The notes beneath the pieces are model-generated. The model ran no database searches. It was not told where the DNA came from and worked only from the letters and a program-made list of their open reading frames with translations. This document shows positions 45,614-53,268 of a stretch of 61,277 nucleotides of DNA, in pieces. Positions within the stretch are counted from its first letter, which is position 1, and every line of letters starts with the position of its first letter. Made by a program: the position numbers and the translations under genes. The DNA is taken from assembly GCA_017617445.1 (NCBI GenBank), contig JAFZWE010000036.1, positions 1 through 61,277 on the forward strand, read 5' to 3'. This DNA is from Bacteroidales bacterium (lineage in GTDB: Bacteria; Bacteroidota; Bacteroidia; Bacteroidales; WCHB1-69).

Positions 45614-46621
45614 ATGAACGAAAATCCCATTAAAATCGGCATCACCCAAGGCGACATCAACGGAATCGGGCTGGAGGTGATCATGAAAGCGCTCAGCGAC
45701 AACAAGATAAACGAATTTTGCACCCCCGTGGTGTATGGCGCCTCCAAAGCAGCCAGTTTCCACAAAAGCAAACTGGAACTACAGGATTTCACCATGCAGG
45801 TGTCCAAAAAACTAGAACAAATCAACCTGAAAAAAAGCAACTTCATCAATATTTGGGAACAGGAGGTAACGATTGAACTGGGACAGTCCAGTCCCCAGAG
45901 CGACAAACTCTCGGAGATGGCTTTGGTATCAGCATGCAAAGATTTGAAATCCAAGGAAATCGATGCCATTGTCACCGCACCGGTCAATCCGAAGAACATT
46001 CAAACGCCGACATTCAAATTCAAGGGGCAGACCGAATTCTTCGCGCAGCAGTTCAACGCGCCCAACGCCATGGTCATCCTTGTGGCCAATGACCTGCGCG
46101 TGGGACTGGTTTCCCGCCACCTGCCCGCCGCCGAAGTAGGGAAAGTTTTGACAAAAGAACTTATTTTAAAAAGAATCAAAACATTACATCAATCCCTTAC
46201 CGTTGACTTTGCCTGCACCAACCCGACCATCGCGGTGCTATCGCTTCCCTCCGACGGAACAGACAAGAGCAACACCGAGTGTCTCCGTCCAGCCATTGAC
46301 CAGGCTTTCTCCGAACATATCAACGTCTTCGGGCCTTTCCCCGCAGACAAGTTCATGCAGGAGAAAAGCTACAGGAAATTTGACGCGGTACTGGCCATCA
46401 CCAATGACCAGGGCATGATGCTCTTCCAAAGCGAATCCAAAGGAGAAGGTGTCTTTTTCACAGCGGGAATGCCCATCGTGCTGACCGCCCCAGAGCATGA
46501 CACCCGCTATGACATCGCCGGCCAGAACAAAGCGGACGCCTCGTCCATGCGCAACGCCATCTATCTTGCCATGGACATCCTGAAAAACAGAAAAATCTAT
46601 TCCACCTACGCAAAAAAATAA
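45614..46621 (+). CDS. pdxA: 4-hydroxythreonine-4-phosphate dehydrogenase PdxA
   Basis: 335 residues. The start GITQGDINGIGLEV is the family N-terminus; VTAPVNP, SRHLPAAEV (metal His) and TAGMPIVLTAPEHDTRYDIAG (second metal His) follow. It makes the amino-ketone precursor of pyridoxal phosphate. It is 36 nt after hflX. Confidence 0.9.
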   Translation: MNENPIKIGITQGDINGIGLEVIMKALSDNKINEFCTPVVYGASKAASFHKSKLELQDFTMQVSKKLEQINLKKSNFINIWEQEVTIELGQSSPQSDKLSEMALVSACKDLKSKEIDAIVTAPVNPKNIQTPTFKFKGQTEFFAQQFNAPNAMVILVANDLRVGLVSRHLPAAEVGKVLTKELILKRIKTLHQSLTVDFACTNPTIAVLSLPSDGTDKSNTECLRPAIDQAFSEHINVFGPFPADKFMQEKSYRKFDAVLAITNDQGMMLFQSESKGEGVFFTAGMPIVLTAPEHDTRYDIAGQNKADASSMRNAIYLAMDILKNRKIYSTYAKK

Positions 46622-46629
46622 GATTTCAA

Positions 46630-47625
46630 ATGGCAAAAAAATATAGTATTCTCCTCTTGTTTGCACTGTTTTGCGGACTTTTTTTCACCCAGTGTGAAAA
46701 GAAAAAAGAGAAAAAAGGGCAGTCTGTGGAAGAGAGCCTCCGCACACCGCCCGCCTACAGCGCAGATTCAGCTTTCCTGTTTGTGAAGGCTCAAACCGAC
46801 TTTGGTCCCCGCGTGCCCAACACCCCTGCCCACAAGCAGTGCCTGGAGTTCCTGAAACAGACCCTTGCCGAATACTGCGACACTCTCTATTGCCAGGAGT
46901 TCACCGCCAAAGCTTACGACGGCACCGAGTTGAAGAGTTGCAACATCATCGGTTCTTTTGCCCCCGAAAAAACCAAACGCATTGTACTGGCATCACACTG
47001 GGACTCCCGTCCTTTTGCCGATCACGATGCTGAAGAGGCCAATCGCCAAAAGCCCATTGACGGGGCCAACGACGGAGCCAGCGGCGTGGGTGTGCTGCTG
47101 GAGGTGGCCCGCCAACTCTCCCTCAAATCCCCCGAAGTGGGCGTGGACATCGTCTTTTTTGACGCTGAAGACTACGGGACACCCGAAGGGGTGAGCGCCC
47201 CCGAAGGAGAATGGTGGGGACTCGGTTCACAGTACTGGTCCCAAAAACCGCATATTCCCGGATACAGGGCACTTTACGGCATACTGTTGGACATGGTCGG
47301 CAACGCCAACGCACGATTCAGACATGAAGGCTTCTCCGAACTCTACGGAAGAAGCGTCATCAACAAAGTATGGGGCACTGCCGGACAATTGGGCTATGGC
47401 GACGTGTTCCTGAACGCCACCTCCCACCCCATCACCGACGACCATTACTATGTCAACACCCTGGCTGGATTCCCCATGATTGACATCATTCACCAGGAAG
47501 ACTATACCGGCACCGGATTTCCCGCCACATGGCACACCCTGAACGACAATATCGAACACATTGACAAGAACATGCTGGCTATAGTGGGCACTACCCTGCT
47601 GGCTGTAATTTATGACGAAAAATAG
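46630..47625 (+). CDS. M28-family glutaminyl cyclase-like lipoprotein
   Basis: 331 residues. The lipobox is TQC (about 22). Zinc-binding residues lie in SHWDSRP, DGANDGASGVG and FFDAEDYG, and a late DDHYYV supplies the last His. The family includes glutaminyl-peptide cyclotransferases that form pyroglutamate on N-terminal Gln; Bacteroidota use them on exported proteins whose N-terminus becomes Gln after signal cleavage. Several signal peptides in this window end just before Q. Confidence 0.88.
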   Translation: MAKKYSILLLFALFCGLFFTQCEKKKEKKGQSVEESLRTPPAYSADSAFLFVKAQTDFGPRVPNTPAHKQCLEFLKQTLAEYCDTLYCQEFTAKAYDGTELKSCNIIGSFAPEKTKRIVLASHWDSRPFADHDAEEANRQKPIDGANDGASGVGVLLEVARQLSLKSPEVGVDIVFFDAEDYGTPEGVSAPEGEWWGLGSQYWSQKPHIPGYRALYGILLDMVGNANARFRHEGFSELYGRSVINKVWGTAGQLGYGDVFLNATSHPITDDHYYVNTLAGFPMIDIIHQEDYTGTGFPATWHTLNDNIEHIDKNMLAIVGTTLLAVIYDEK

Positions 47626-47633
47626 TTTTCCCC

Positions 47634-48932
47634 ATGATTGATTTCCTGAACAACCCCATCACTGTTTTCAAATTCGGCGGCGCCTCAGTCAAAGACGCCG
47701 ATGGCGTGAAAAACCTGCAACGCATTCTGGAACAACACCAAGGACAACAGCTTATCGTTGTCATTTCCGCCGTGGGCAAGACCACCAACCTGCTGGAAAA
47801 AATCCTGCAAGTCTATTTTTACGGAGAAGGAGATATGGCACCCTTGGTGCAGCAACTGAAAGAGAACCATTTCACCATCGCGAAGGCCCTTTGCAATGAC
47901 AGTGGAAGAATCATCGCCAAACTGGAAACCATCTTCAAACAGCTGGATGAAAAACTGCAGAGCCCGCACAGCGACAATTACGAATACGAATATGACCAAG
48001 TGGTCAGTTTTGGAGAAATACTCTCCACCAAGCTGATTTCCACCTATTTGAACATCATCGGGTTGCGCAACCAATGGCTGGATGCGCGGAAACTCCTCCT
48101 GACCGACCACACCTATACCGAGGCAAAGATCAACTGGGAGGCATCGGCACAAATGCTCAAGCACACCATTCAATCGGCCAGTGCCAAACGGGGAGAGGAC
48201 ATCTTCATCACCCAGGGATTCATTGCCGGAACACCAGAAGGCGAATCCACCACCTTCGGTCGGGAAGGCTCCGACTATTCTGCCGCTATTATCGCATACA
48301 TACTTGACGCAAAACAAGTTACCATCTGGAAAGATGTTCCCGGACTGCTCAATGCCGATCCCAAATATTTTCCGGATGCCGTCAAGTTGGATGCCATCAC
48401 TTACGAAGAGGCCATAGAACTGGCCTACTACGGTGCCACCATCATCCATCCAAAAACACTCAAACCACTGCAAAACAAAAACATACCTCTATACATCCGG
48501 CCCTTCGCCACCCCCGACCAACCAGGCAGCGTCATTTCCAACCACAAACAGGAATACAACATTCCCTCATACATCTTCAAGAAAAATCAAATCCTTTTCA
48601 CCATATTTCCCAAGGATTTCTCACTAATCTCCGTGGACAACCTGTCGGAAATATTCTCCATACTGTCTCGCAACAATTTCAAAATCAACTTGATGCAAAA
48701 TTCAGCCCTCAGTTTTTCCATCTGCACCAATTACCATGAGCATCGTGTGCCGAATGCGCTGAAGGAACTGGGACGGAATTTCACAGTGAAATACAACGAA
48801 CAGATGGAGTTGATCACCATCCGCCATTACACAGAGGAAACCATTGACAAAATGGTTAACGGGAGGAAGATCTATGCGGAGCAGCGTTCCCGCACCACTT
48901 TCCAGGTAGTGGTAAAAATGGAAGAGTCATGA
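47634..48932 (+). CDS. lysC: Aspartate kinase
   Basis: 432 residues. The amino-acid kinase fold begins with VFKFGGASVK; GFIAGTPEGESTTFGREGSDYSA holds the Asp/ATP-binding residues; two ACT-like regulatory segments follow from about 300. It is monofunctional, first step of the lysine/threonine/methionine pathway. It overlaps the next gene by 4 nt. Confidence 0.93.
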   Translation: MIDFLNNPITVFKFGGASVKDADGVKNLQRILEQHQGQQLIVVISAVGKTTNLLEKILQVYFYGEGDMAPLVQQLKENHFTIAKALCNDSGRIIAKLETIFKQLDEKLQSPHSDNYEYEYDQVVSFGEILSTKLISTYLNIIGLRNQWLDARKLLLTDHTYTEAKINWEASAQMLKHTIQSASAKRGEDIFITQGFIAGTPEGESTTFGREGSDYSAAIIAYILDAKQVTIWKDVPGLLNADPKYFPDAVKLDAITYEEAIELAYYGATIIHPKTLKPLQNKNIPLYIRPFATPDQPGSVISNHKQEYNIPSYIFKKNQILFTIFPKDFSLISVDNLSEIFSILSRNNFKINLMQNSALSFSICTNYHEHRVPNALKELGRNFTVKYNEQMELITIRHYTEETIDKMVNGRKIYAEQRSRTTFQVVVKMEES

Positions 48933-50008
48933 GGCGATTGACAGCGGTGGTGTGTGCAGGCGCTCTCCTCTGTCTGTCTGCATGGATGTTCACCTCCTGC
49001 GAAAAGGAGAAGTACTCCCCCACACCCTACGAAATCACAATCCCGCGTTATTTCCCCACCGCACTGAATATTCCGGCGGACAATCCCCTCACGGAAGAGG
49101 GCATTGAGCTGGGGGAAAAGCTGTTCCACGACCCCATCATCAGCGGGGAGCCGTCTGAGGGCCTGTGTTGCGCCTCCTGCCACGTAAAATCTGCGGGCTA
49201 CGATTTAGGGGGGGACAATCCGCGACTGGAGAACGGCCGTCCGCGGGGTGCGGCGGGCGTCACCCATCACAATGCGCTCCCGTTGTGCAATCTCGTTTTC
49301 AACCGGCAGGGCTACTTGTGGAACGGGTCTGTTGCGGGCGAGAAGAACATCGAGGACATTGTTCGCACGGCCATCACGCTTCCCGAAGAGTTGAACGCCA
49401 GCGAGGATCAGGTAGTGGCGGCCATTTCCGCAGACGCAGGTTATCGTGAAATGTTCCGGAAGGCATTTGGCGACGAGGAGGTCACCATGGATCGCATCTC
49501 CAAGGCCATCGCACAATACGTGCGGACACTCATCTCCGCAGAATCCAAATTTGACCATTACTTGAGAGGAGAAGCCACATTGACCGATGCAGAACTCCGC
49601 GGCTACATCCTGTTCACCACTGAAGAAGGAGCTGACTGTTTCCACTGCCACGGCAGCGCAGGCACTCCCCTCTTTACCACCAATCTTTTCTACAACAATG
49701 CATTGACCGCACACCCGGAGGATCCCATGGACCGCTTTTCCGTCACGGGAGACGAGATGGACCACGGATGCTACCGAGCGCCCACCCTGCGCAACATCGC
49801 CGTCACCGCACCCTATATGCACGACGGACGCTTCAACACATTGGATGAAGTGCTGGACTTCTACAATTCCGGGCTGCAATCCAGCCCCTACGCCAGTCCG
49901 CTGATGCACAAACTCCCCGACGGCGGCGCCTGCCTGACGCCTTCACAAATTGCAGATTTAAAAGCTTTTCTTAATACCCTCACCGACGAAAAGTTCATAC
50001 AGGAATAG
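48929..50008 (+). CDS. Di-haem cytochrome c peroxidase/MauG-family lipoprotein
   Basis: 359 residues. The signal peptide ends in TSC, giving a lipoprotein. The two haem sites are CASCH (about 76) and CFHCH (about 235), with the MHDGRF motif near residue 292. It would reduce hydrogen peroxide in the periplasm. Coupling to lysC by an ATGA overlap is unusual; it may simply be the operon's end. Confidence 0.9.
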   Translation: MRRLTAVVCAGALLCLSAWMFTSCEKEKYSPTPYEITIPRYFPTALNIPADNPLTEEGIELGEKLFHDPIISGEPSEGLCCASCHVKSAGYDLGGDNPRLENGRPRGAAGVTHHNALPLCNLVFNRQGYLWNGSVAGEKNIEDIVRTAITLPEELNASEDQVVAAISADAGYREMFRKAFGDEEVTMDRISKAIAQYVRTLISAESKFDHYLRGEATLTDAELRGYILFTTEEGADCFHCHGSAGTPLFTTNLFYNNALTAHPEDPMDRFSVTGDEMDHGCYRAPTLRNIAVTAPYMHDGRFNTLDEVLDFYNSGLQSSPYASPLMHKLPDGGACLTPSQIADLKAFLNTLTDEKFIQE

Positions 50009-50067
50009 AAAACCCATCGGTGCACACACTCCTGAACAGAGGCGATGAAATTTCCCATATACAAAAG

Positions 50068-50097
50068 CCGCCGCTAACGATTCCATTAGCAGCGGTT
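50068..50097 (-). terminator. Stem-loop beyond the VR2 gene
   Basis: A stem of about 10 bp with one mismatch (arms CCGCCGCTAA and TTAGCAGCGG) is followed on the minus strand by a short T run. It could end the VR2 transcript. Confidence 0.45.
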
Positions 50098-50100
50098 TAT

Positions 50101-50116
50101 AATGCAATTCTGCATT
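50101..50116 (-). repeat. Hairpin 9 nt beyond the VR2 stop codon
   Basis: A perfect 6-bp stem (AATGCA/TGCATT) with a 4-nt loop (GAAT on the coding strand). Target-site hairpins just downstream of the variable region are known to promote retrohoming in the Bordetella phage DGR. The loop here only partly fits the described GRNA type. Confidence 0.4.
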
Positions 50117-50125
50117 TTCACTTTC

Positions 50126-50929
50126 CTAATCGCGGACACAACGCACTGATAAACTATAGTGCAGAGTGGGACTGGTGCGGGACACGCTGGCGGAGGAATA
50201 ACGCAGGGAGCGGCGATGCGCATGGCTATTGTCGAGTTTGGTAGCACTCCAAAAATTGGCATTGTCACCGAAGCCTCCGTAGTTGCCATCGTAGTAACCT
50301 GCAGGAAGCCCACTGAACCCAGTGGTATTGTTGTCGGAAGGCGTATTCCCTACCGCACAAGTAATTGTACTGCTATTCCAACCCATAGTACCAGCCAACG
50401 CTTTGGCTATGTTTGAACTATTTGAATTGCACTGAAATTGACTCTGGGCACTCACAAAATCAGTGAGCTGCGTCCACTCCGCGTCACTTGGCACGTGCCA
50501 CCCGTCGGGACAGATGCCCTGCACCTCGCTTGGATTGGTGTTGCTGGAAGCGGCACCATGCATCACCGCCGGCCAGTTATACAAGTAGCCGTAGTTGGGC
50601 ACATTGCCCTCGTCGTTGTCAGGGACATAACGATAGGGTTCGCTATAGCTATCCATGCTGCCAGCCGGAATGTCATCTCCGTTGGCATAACGTGTGGTGC
50701 GCAGATTCTGCACCATCCAAACATGGTCGCCAATTTGCACTGCATCATACACATTCCCATCAATGTCGGTTACGGCCTGGGGGATCCACCCATCTATAGG
50801 CGGATCCACCTGTGTAGTGTCGGAAGGCGCATCGGGAGTCACAGGGGATGAATCGTCCTCCTCTTTATTGCAAGCAACGAAAAACAAAGTAACCGTGCAC
50901 AACAAAAATATTATTTTCCTCATGTTCAT
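50126..50929 (-). CDS. FISUMP-domain lipoprotein, candidate DGR target (VR2)
   Basis: 267 residues. A lipobox (FVAC) and a Pro/Asp linker (about 25-50) precede a FISUMP domain opening with AVTDIDGNVYDAVQIG and GDHVWMVQNLR and ending in SLSVRCVRD. The C-type-lectin-like tail (last 64 residues) has the same length as VR1 and varies at the same positions. Codons at those places end in a pyrimidine, as expected from AAY in a template. The gene starts 1 nt after the C10 protease stop, so both are probably one operon. Confidence 0.85.
   Translation of the reverse strand: MNMRKIIFLLCTVTLFFVACNKEEDDSSPVTPDAPSDTTQVDPPIDGWIPQAVTDIDGNVYDAVQIGDHVWMVQNLRTTRYANGDDIPAGSMDSYSEPYRYVPDNDEGNVPNYGYLYNWPAVMHGAASSNTNPSEVQGICPDGWHVPSDAEWTQLTDFVSAQSQFQCNSNSSNIAKALAGTMGWNSSTITCAVGNTPSDNNTTGFSGLPAGYYDGNYGGFGDNANFWSATKLDNSHAHRRSLRYSSASVSRTSPTLHYSLSVRCVRD
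50129..50320 (-). repeat. Candidate variable region VR2
   Basis: The last 64 codons of the FISUMP lipoprotein. It aligns to VR1 without gaps at protein level (34 of 64 identical by my count). Against the TR at 56267-56458 there are many mismatches at non-adenine positions, so a different template must have been used or the region has since drifted. Confidence 0.6.
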
Positions 50930-50930
50930 T

Positions 50931-53072
50931 TTATTTACTGATCACCATTTTCTTGTACAAGACATCTGAGGCATTGGAAAGTGTCACCACATAGACGCCA
51001 TTAGCCAGTCCGGCGACAGAAATCTGTCCATTGCTGTCCAATTCGCCGGCATTTTTCACACAAACGATACGGCCATCCAAATCATAAATAGACACTTGGC
51101 CATTGCGGAAAGCAGAAGGCACATCCACATAGATGGAAGTTTGTGCGGGGTTGGGGAAGATGTTGAACTCCACAGCATCGGGTTCATGGGCGATGCCGGT
51201 TCCCTCCTCCACACCGTCGGAGGTCCAGGTGGCCTCAAAGCCGGCGCGTTGCAAATAGTTGTCTGTGACCATCTTCACCATCATCTTGCCGGTATTGCTT
51301 CTGACGGAGGCAGGAATGGTGCTGCCGGTGTACGTAGCCAACAAGTTGGCACTGTTCTCGTTCAGACCATCATAAATCATGATCTGGTCTTCCGGACTGA
51401 AATCAAAAGCGTTGAAACTGAGGGAGACGAAGGATGCATCGCGCGGGGTGATTTTCCAATAGCACTTGGCATCTGAGGCATACTCCTCATCCTCACTGCC
51501 ATCGTCGAAGGTGCCGGAGGGGTCGCCCAGCACGGTGGTGCCTGAACACTGCACATTGCGTCTGGCTGTGTAGGACACCTTCCACCCGGCATCAGAGACA
51601 GAGCCATTGGAGCTAAACACGAGATATGCCACTCCCGTAGAAGAATAGGCGCAGTCGCTCGGATTGTTGTAGCCGCCGTGGCGGGTAGTAAGCAGCTGTC
51701 CTCCGTTGTTGGGGTCTCCGTCATAAACCGAGAGGGTGTCTGTACCCGCTTCTGTCTGCACATTATTGAAAGTGATGGTAACGGAGCGTCCGTTTACTGG
51801 AGCGATGATATAGGTGCAGTGGGAATTGTCCTGATAGTTGCTCGGTCCGCTGCCGTCCTCCAAGGAGCCGCGGGTGGAAGTGATGGTGACATCCTGGCAG
51901 AAATAGGGGTAGGCATTGTCGCTGGGGTGGATTTTATGGACGATGGCCTGGCCCGTATTGTATCCACCGACCGCAGCGTCATTGGCGCTTTCCACGGTGA
52001 AGTAGCCGTTGTTCACGCCGCCCCATCCCCAGTTGAAGTGGAACAGGTCGGAAGTGTTATAACCATCGCACACGAAGGCATGACCGCCCTCTTCGCTGTA
52101 GCCGGAATAGATGACAGGGCGATTCTGGTTCAAATCCTGTTTCAGAATCTGGATCCACTGCTCGGTGGTGTAGCCGCCGCCACCGCCGCCCCAGCCGCCC
52201 CAGCCGCCGCCACGGCTCAGGTACTCAATATCATTGGCGTATTTGTAATAGTCACGCAAAGCACTGCGGGCGTCTGCAGTTTGAGCGCCGGAGCCCTCAG
52301 CGGCAAATCCCATGTCAACAGCCACAGCACAATGGTAAATCAGCTTGGCCACCTCATGGCAACTGCTGCCCACTGAATAGGGCATGGCATTGTAATTGTA
52401 GGTCTGCTGACTGTAATTCACACTGTGATAGCCATAGTCGGAGTGATAGGAATGGTTTCCCTGTGCCTGGGCCGGATAGCGGTAATAGTGGATGACCATC
52501 GCCATGGCGAGGCCCACGCATCCGCACGGCACGCGACCGCCATATCCATAGGGAGAATTGGCGTCTTCGGGGCACAGGTCATTGTAAAACTGGCTCTGGT
52601 TCCAGATGGCTTGGATGAGCGGAGCCACGGATTCGCCATCGCGGCTCACCTTGGGAGAAGCGGTAGAAAGGTCATTCCACCGGGCCATGATACCGGCATC
52701 CGCGGAAACGCGCAGGCGTTTCACCTCGGAGATCTGGTCCTCATACTGGCTCAACCACCAGCGGGTGGCAGGGGCCATGTTGTCCAAATCAAAGTTTCCT
52801 GTTTCCGAAAAGGCAAGCACGGGAATGGCAGCATCATCCGCGCTCATGATCACAAAACCGCCATCGCGGAAATTAACCACTGCCATCAAGGTATCCGCAC
52901 CTCTGACAATGAAATCCATCTTCTGGACCTCTGGAGAGACCACGGTTCTGCTGCACTGCTGGAAAGCCTTAACACTCAACTGTTCCAAGCGGTTGCTAGG
53001 CACGCCCTCGCTCCAAACAAGGACCGGAATCATACACAGAATAAAAAACAGGGAAAAAATTCTAATTTTCAT
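50931..53072 (-). CDS. Streptopain-like C10 cysteine protease with CUB and T9SS domains
   Basis: 713 residues. Signal peptide, a Spi-type pro-domain (about 25-150), then the C10 catalytic domain: nucleophile in VPCGCVGLAMAM (about 185) and His in GGHAFVCDGY with FNWGWGG. A Gly/Trp-rich loop (GGGWGGWGGGGGG) sits before the second half. Two CUB-like domains (about 395-510 and 510-625) and a T9SS type A sorting domain (NIFPNPAQ ... YKKMVISK) follow. It is secreted to the cell surface and probably degrades host or dietary proteins. Confidence 0.93.
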   Translation of the reverse strand: MKIRIFSLFFILCMIPVLVWSEGVPSNRLEQLSVKAFQQCSRTVVSPEVQKMDFIVRGADTLMAVVNFRDGGFVIMSADDAAIPVLAFSETGNFDLDNMAPATRWWLSQYEDQISEVKRLRVSADAGIMARWNDLSTASPKVSRDGESVAPLIQAIWNQSQFYNDLCPEDANSPYGYGGRVPCGCVGLAMAMVIHYYRYPAQAQGNHSYHSDYGYHSVNYSQQTYNYNAMPYSVGSSCHEVAKLIYHCAVAVDMGFAAEGSGAQTADARSALRDYYKYANDIEYLSRGGGWGGWGGGGGGYTTEQWIQILKQDLNQNRPVIYSGYSEEGGHAFVCDGYNTSDLFHFNWGWGGVNNGYFTVESANDAAVGGYNTGQAIVHKIHPSDNAYPYFCQDVTITSTRGSLEDGSGPSNYQDNSHCTYIIAPVNGRSVTITFNNVQTEAGTDTLSVYDGDPNNGGQLLTTRHGGYNNPSDCAYSSTGVAYLVFSSNGSVSDAGWKVSYTARRNVQCSGTTVLGDPSGTFDDGSEDEEYASDAKCYWKITPRDASFVSLSFNAFDFSPEDQIMIYDGLNENSANLLATYTGSTIPASVRSNTGKMMVKMVTDNYLQRAGFEATWTSDGVEEGTGIAHEPDAVEFNIFPNPAQTSIYVDVPSAFRNGQVSIYDLDGRIVCVKNAGELDSNGQISVAGLANGVYVVTLSNASDVLYKKMVISK

Positions 53073-53097
53073 ACAATAAGGTAATTATTTTAAGGGC

Positions 53098-53106
53098 GCA
53101 AAAGTA
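53098..53106 (-). promoter_or_regulatory. Promoter -7 element TACTTTTGC for the C10 protease and VR2 genes
   Basis: It lies 25 nt upstream of the protease ATG. Confidence 0.55.
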
Positions 53107-53177
53107 CAAAAAAATCGCAAAAAAATTCCAATCAAAAAAATTTTATAACGAAATTGTATTGTATATCACATTTTTTA

Positions 53178-53186
53178 TATTTTTGC
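53178..53186 (+). promoter_or_regulatory. Promoter -7 element TATTTTTGC for the 53269 gene
   Basis: Divergent from the protease promoter; it leaves an 82-nt leader. Confidence 0.5.
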
Positions 53187-53268
53187 AACTGATTCATTTG
53201 CTGGAACAAAAAATCACAAGGGCTCTCCCACACACAGATCAGAGTTCCCCCCAAACACCCTCTCCAAC

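Noticed and set aside
50129-50320. VR2 as a direct product of the TR at 56267-56458
   Set aside because: Many mismatches are at non-adenine template positions (for example the codons near SLSVRCVRD), so this TR cannot be its template.
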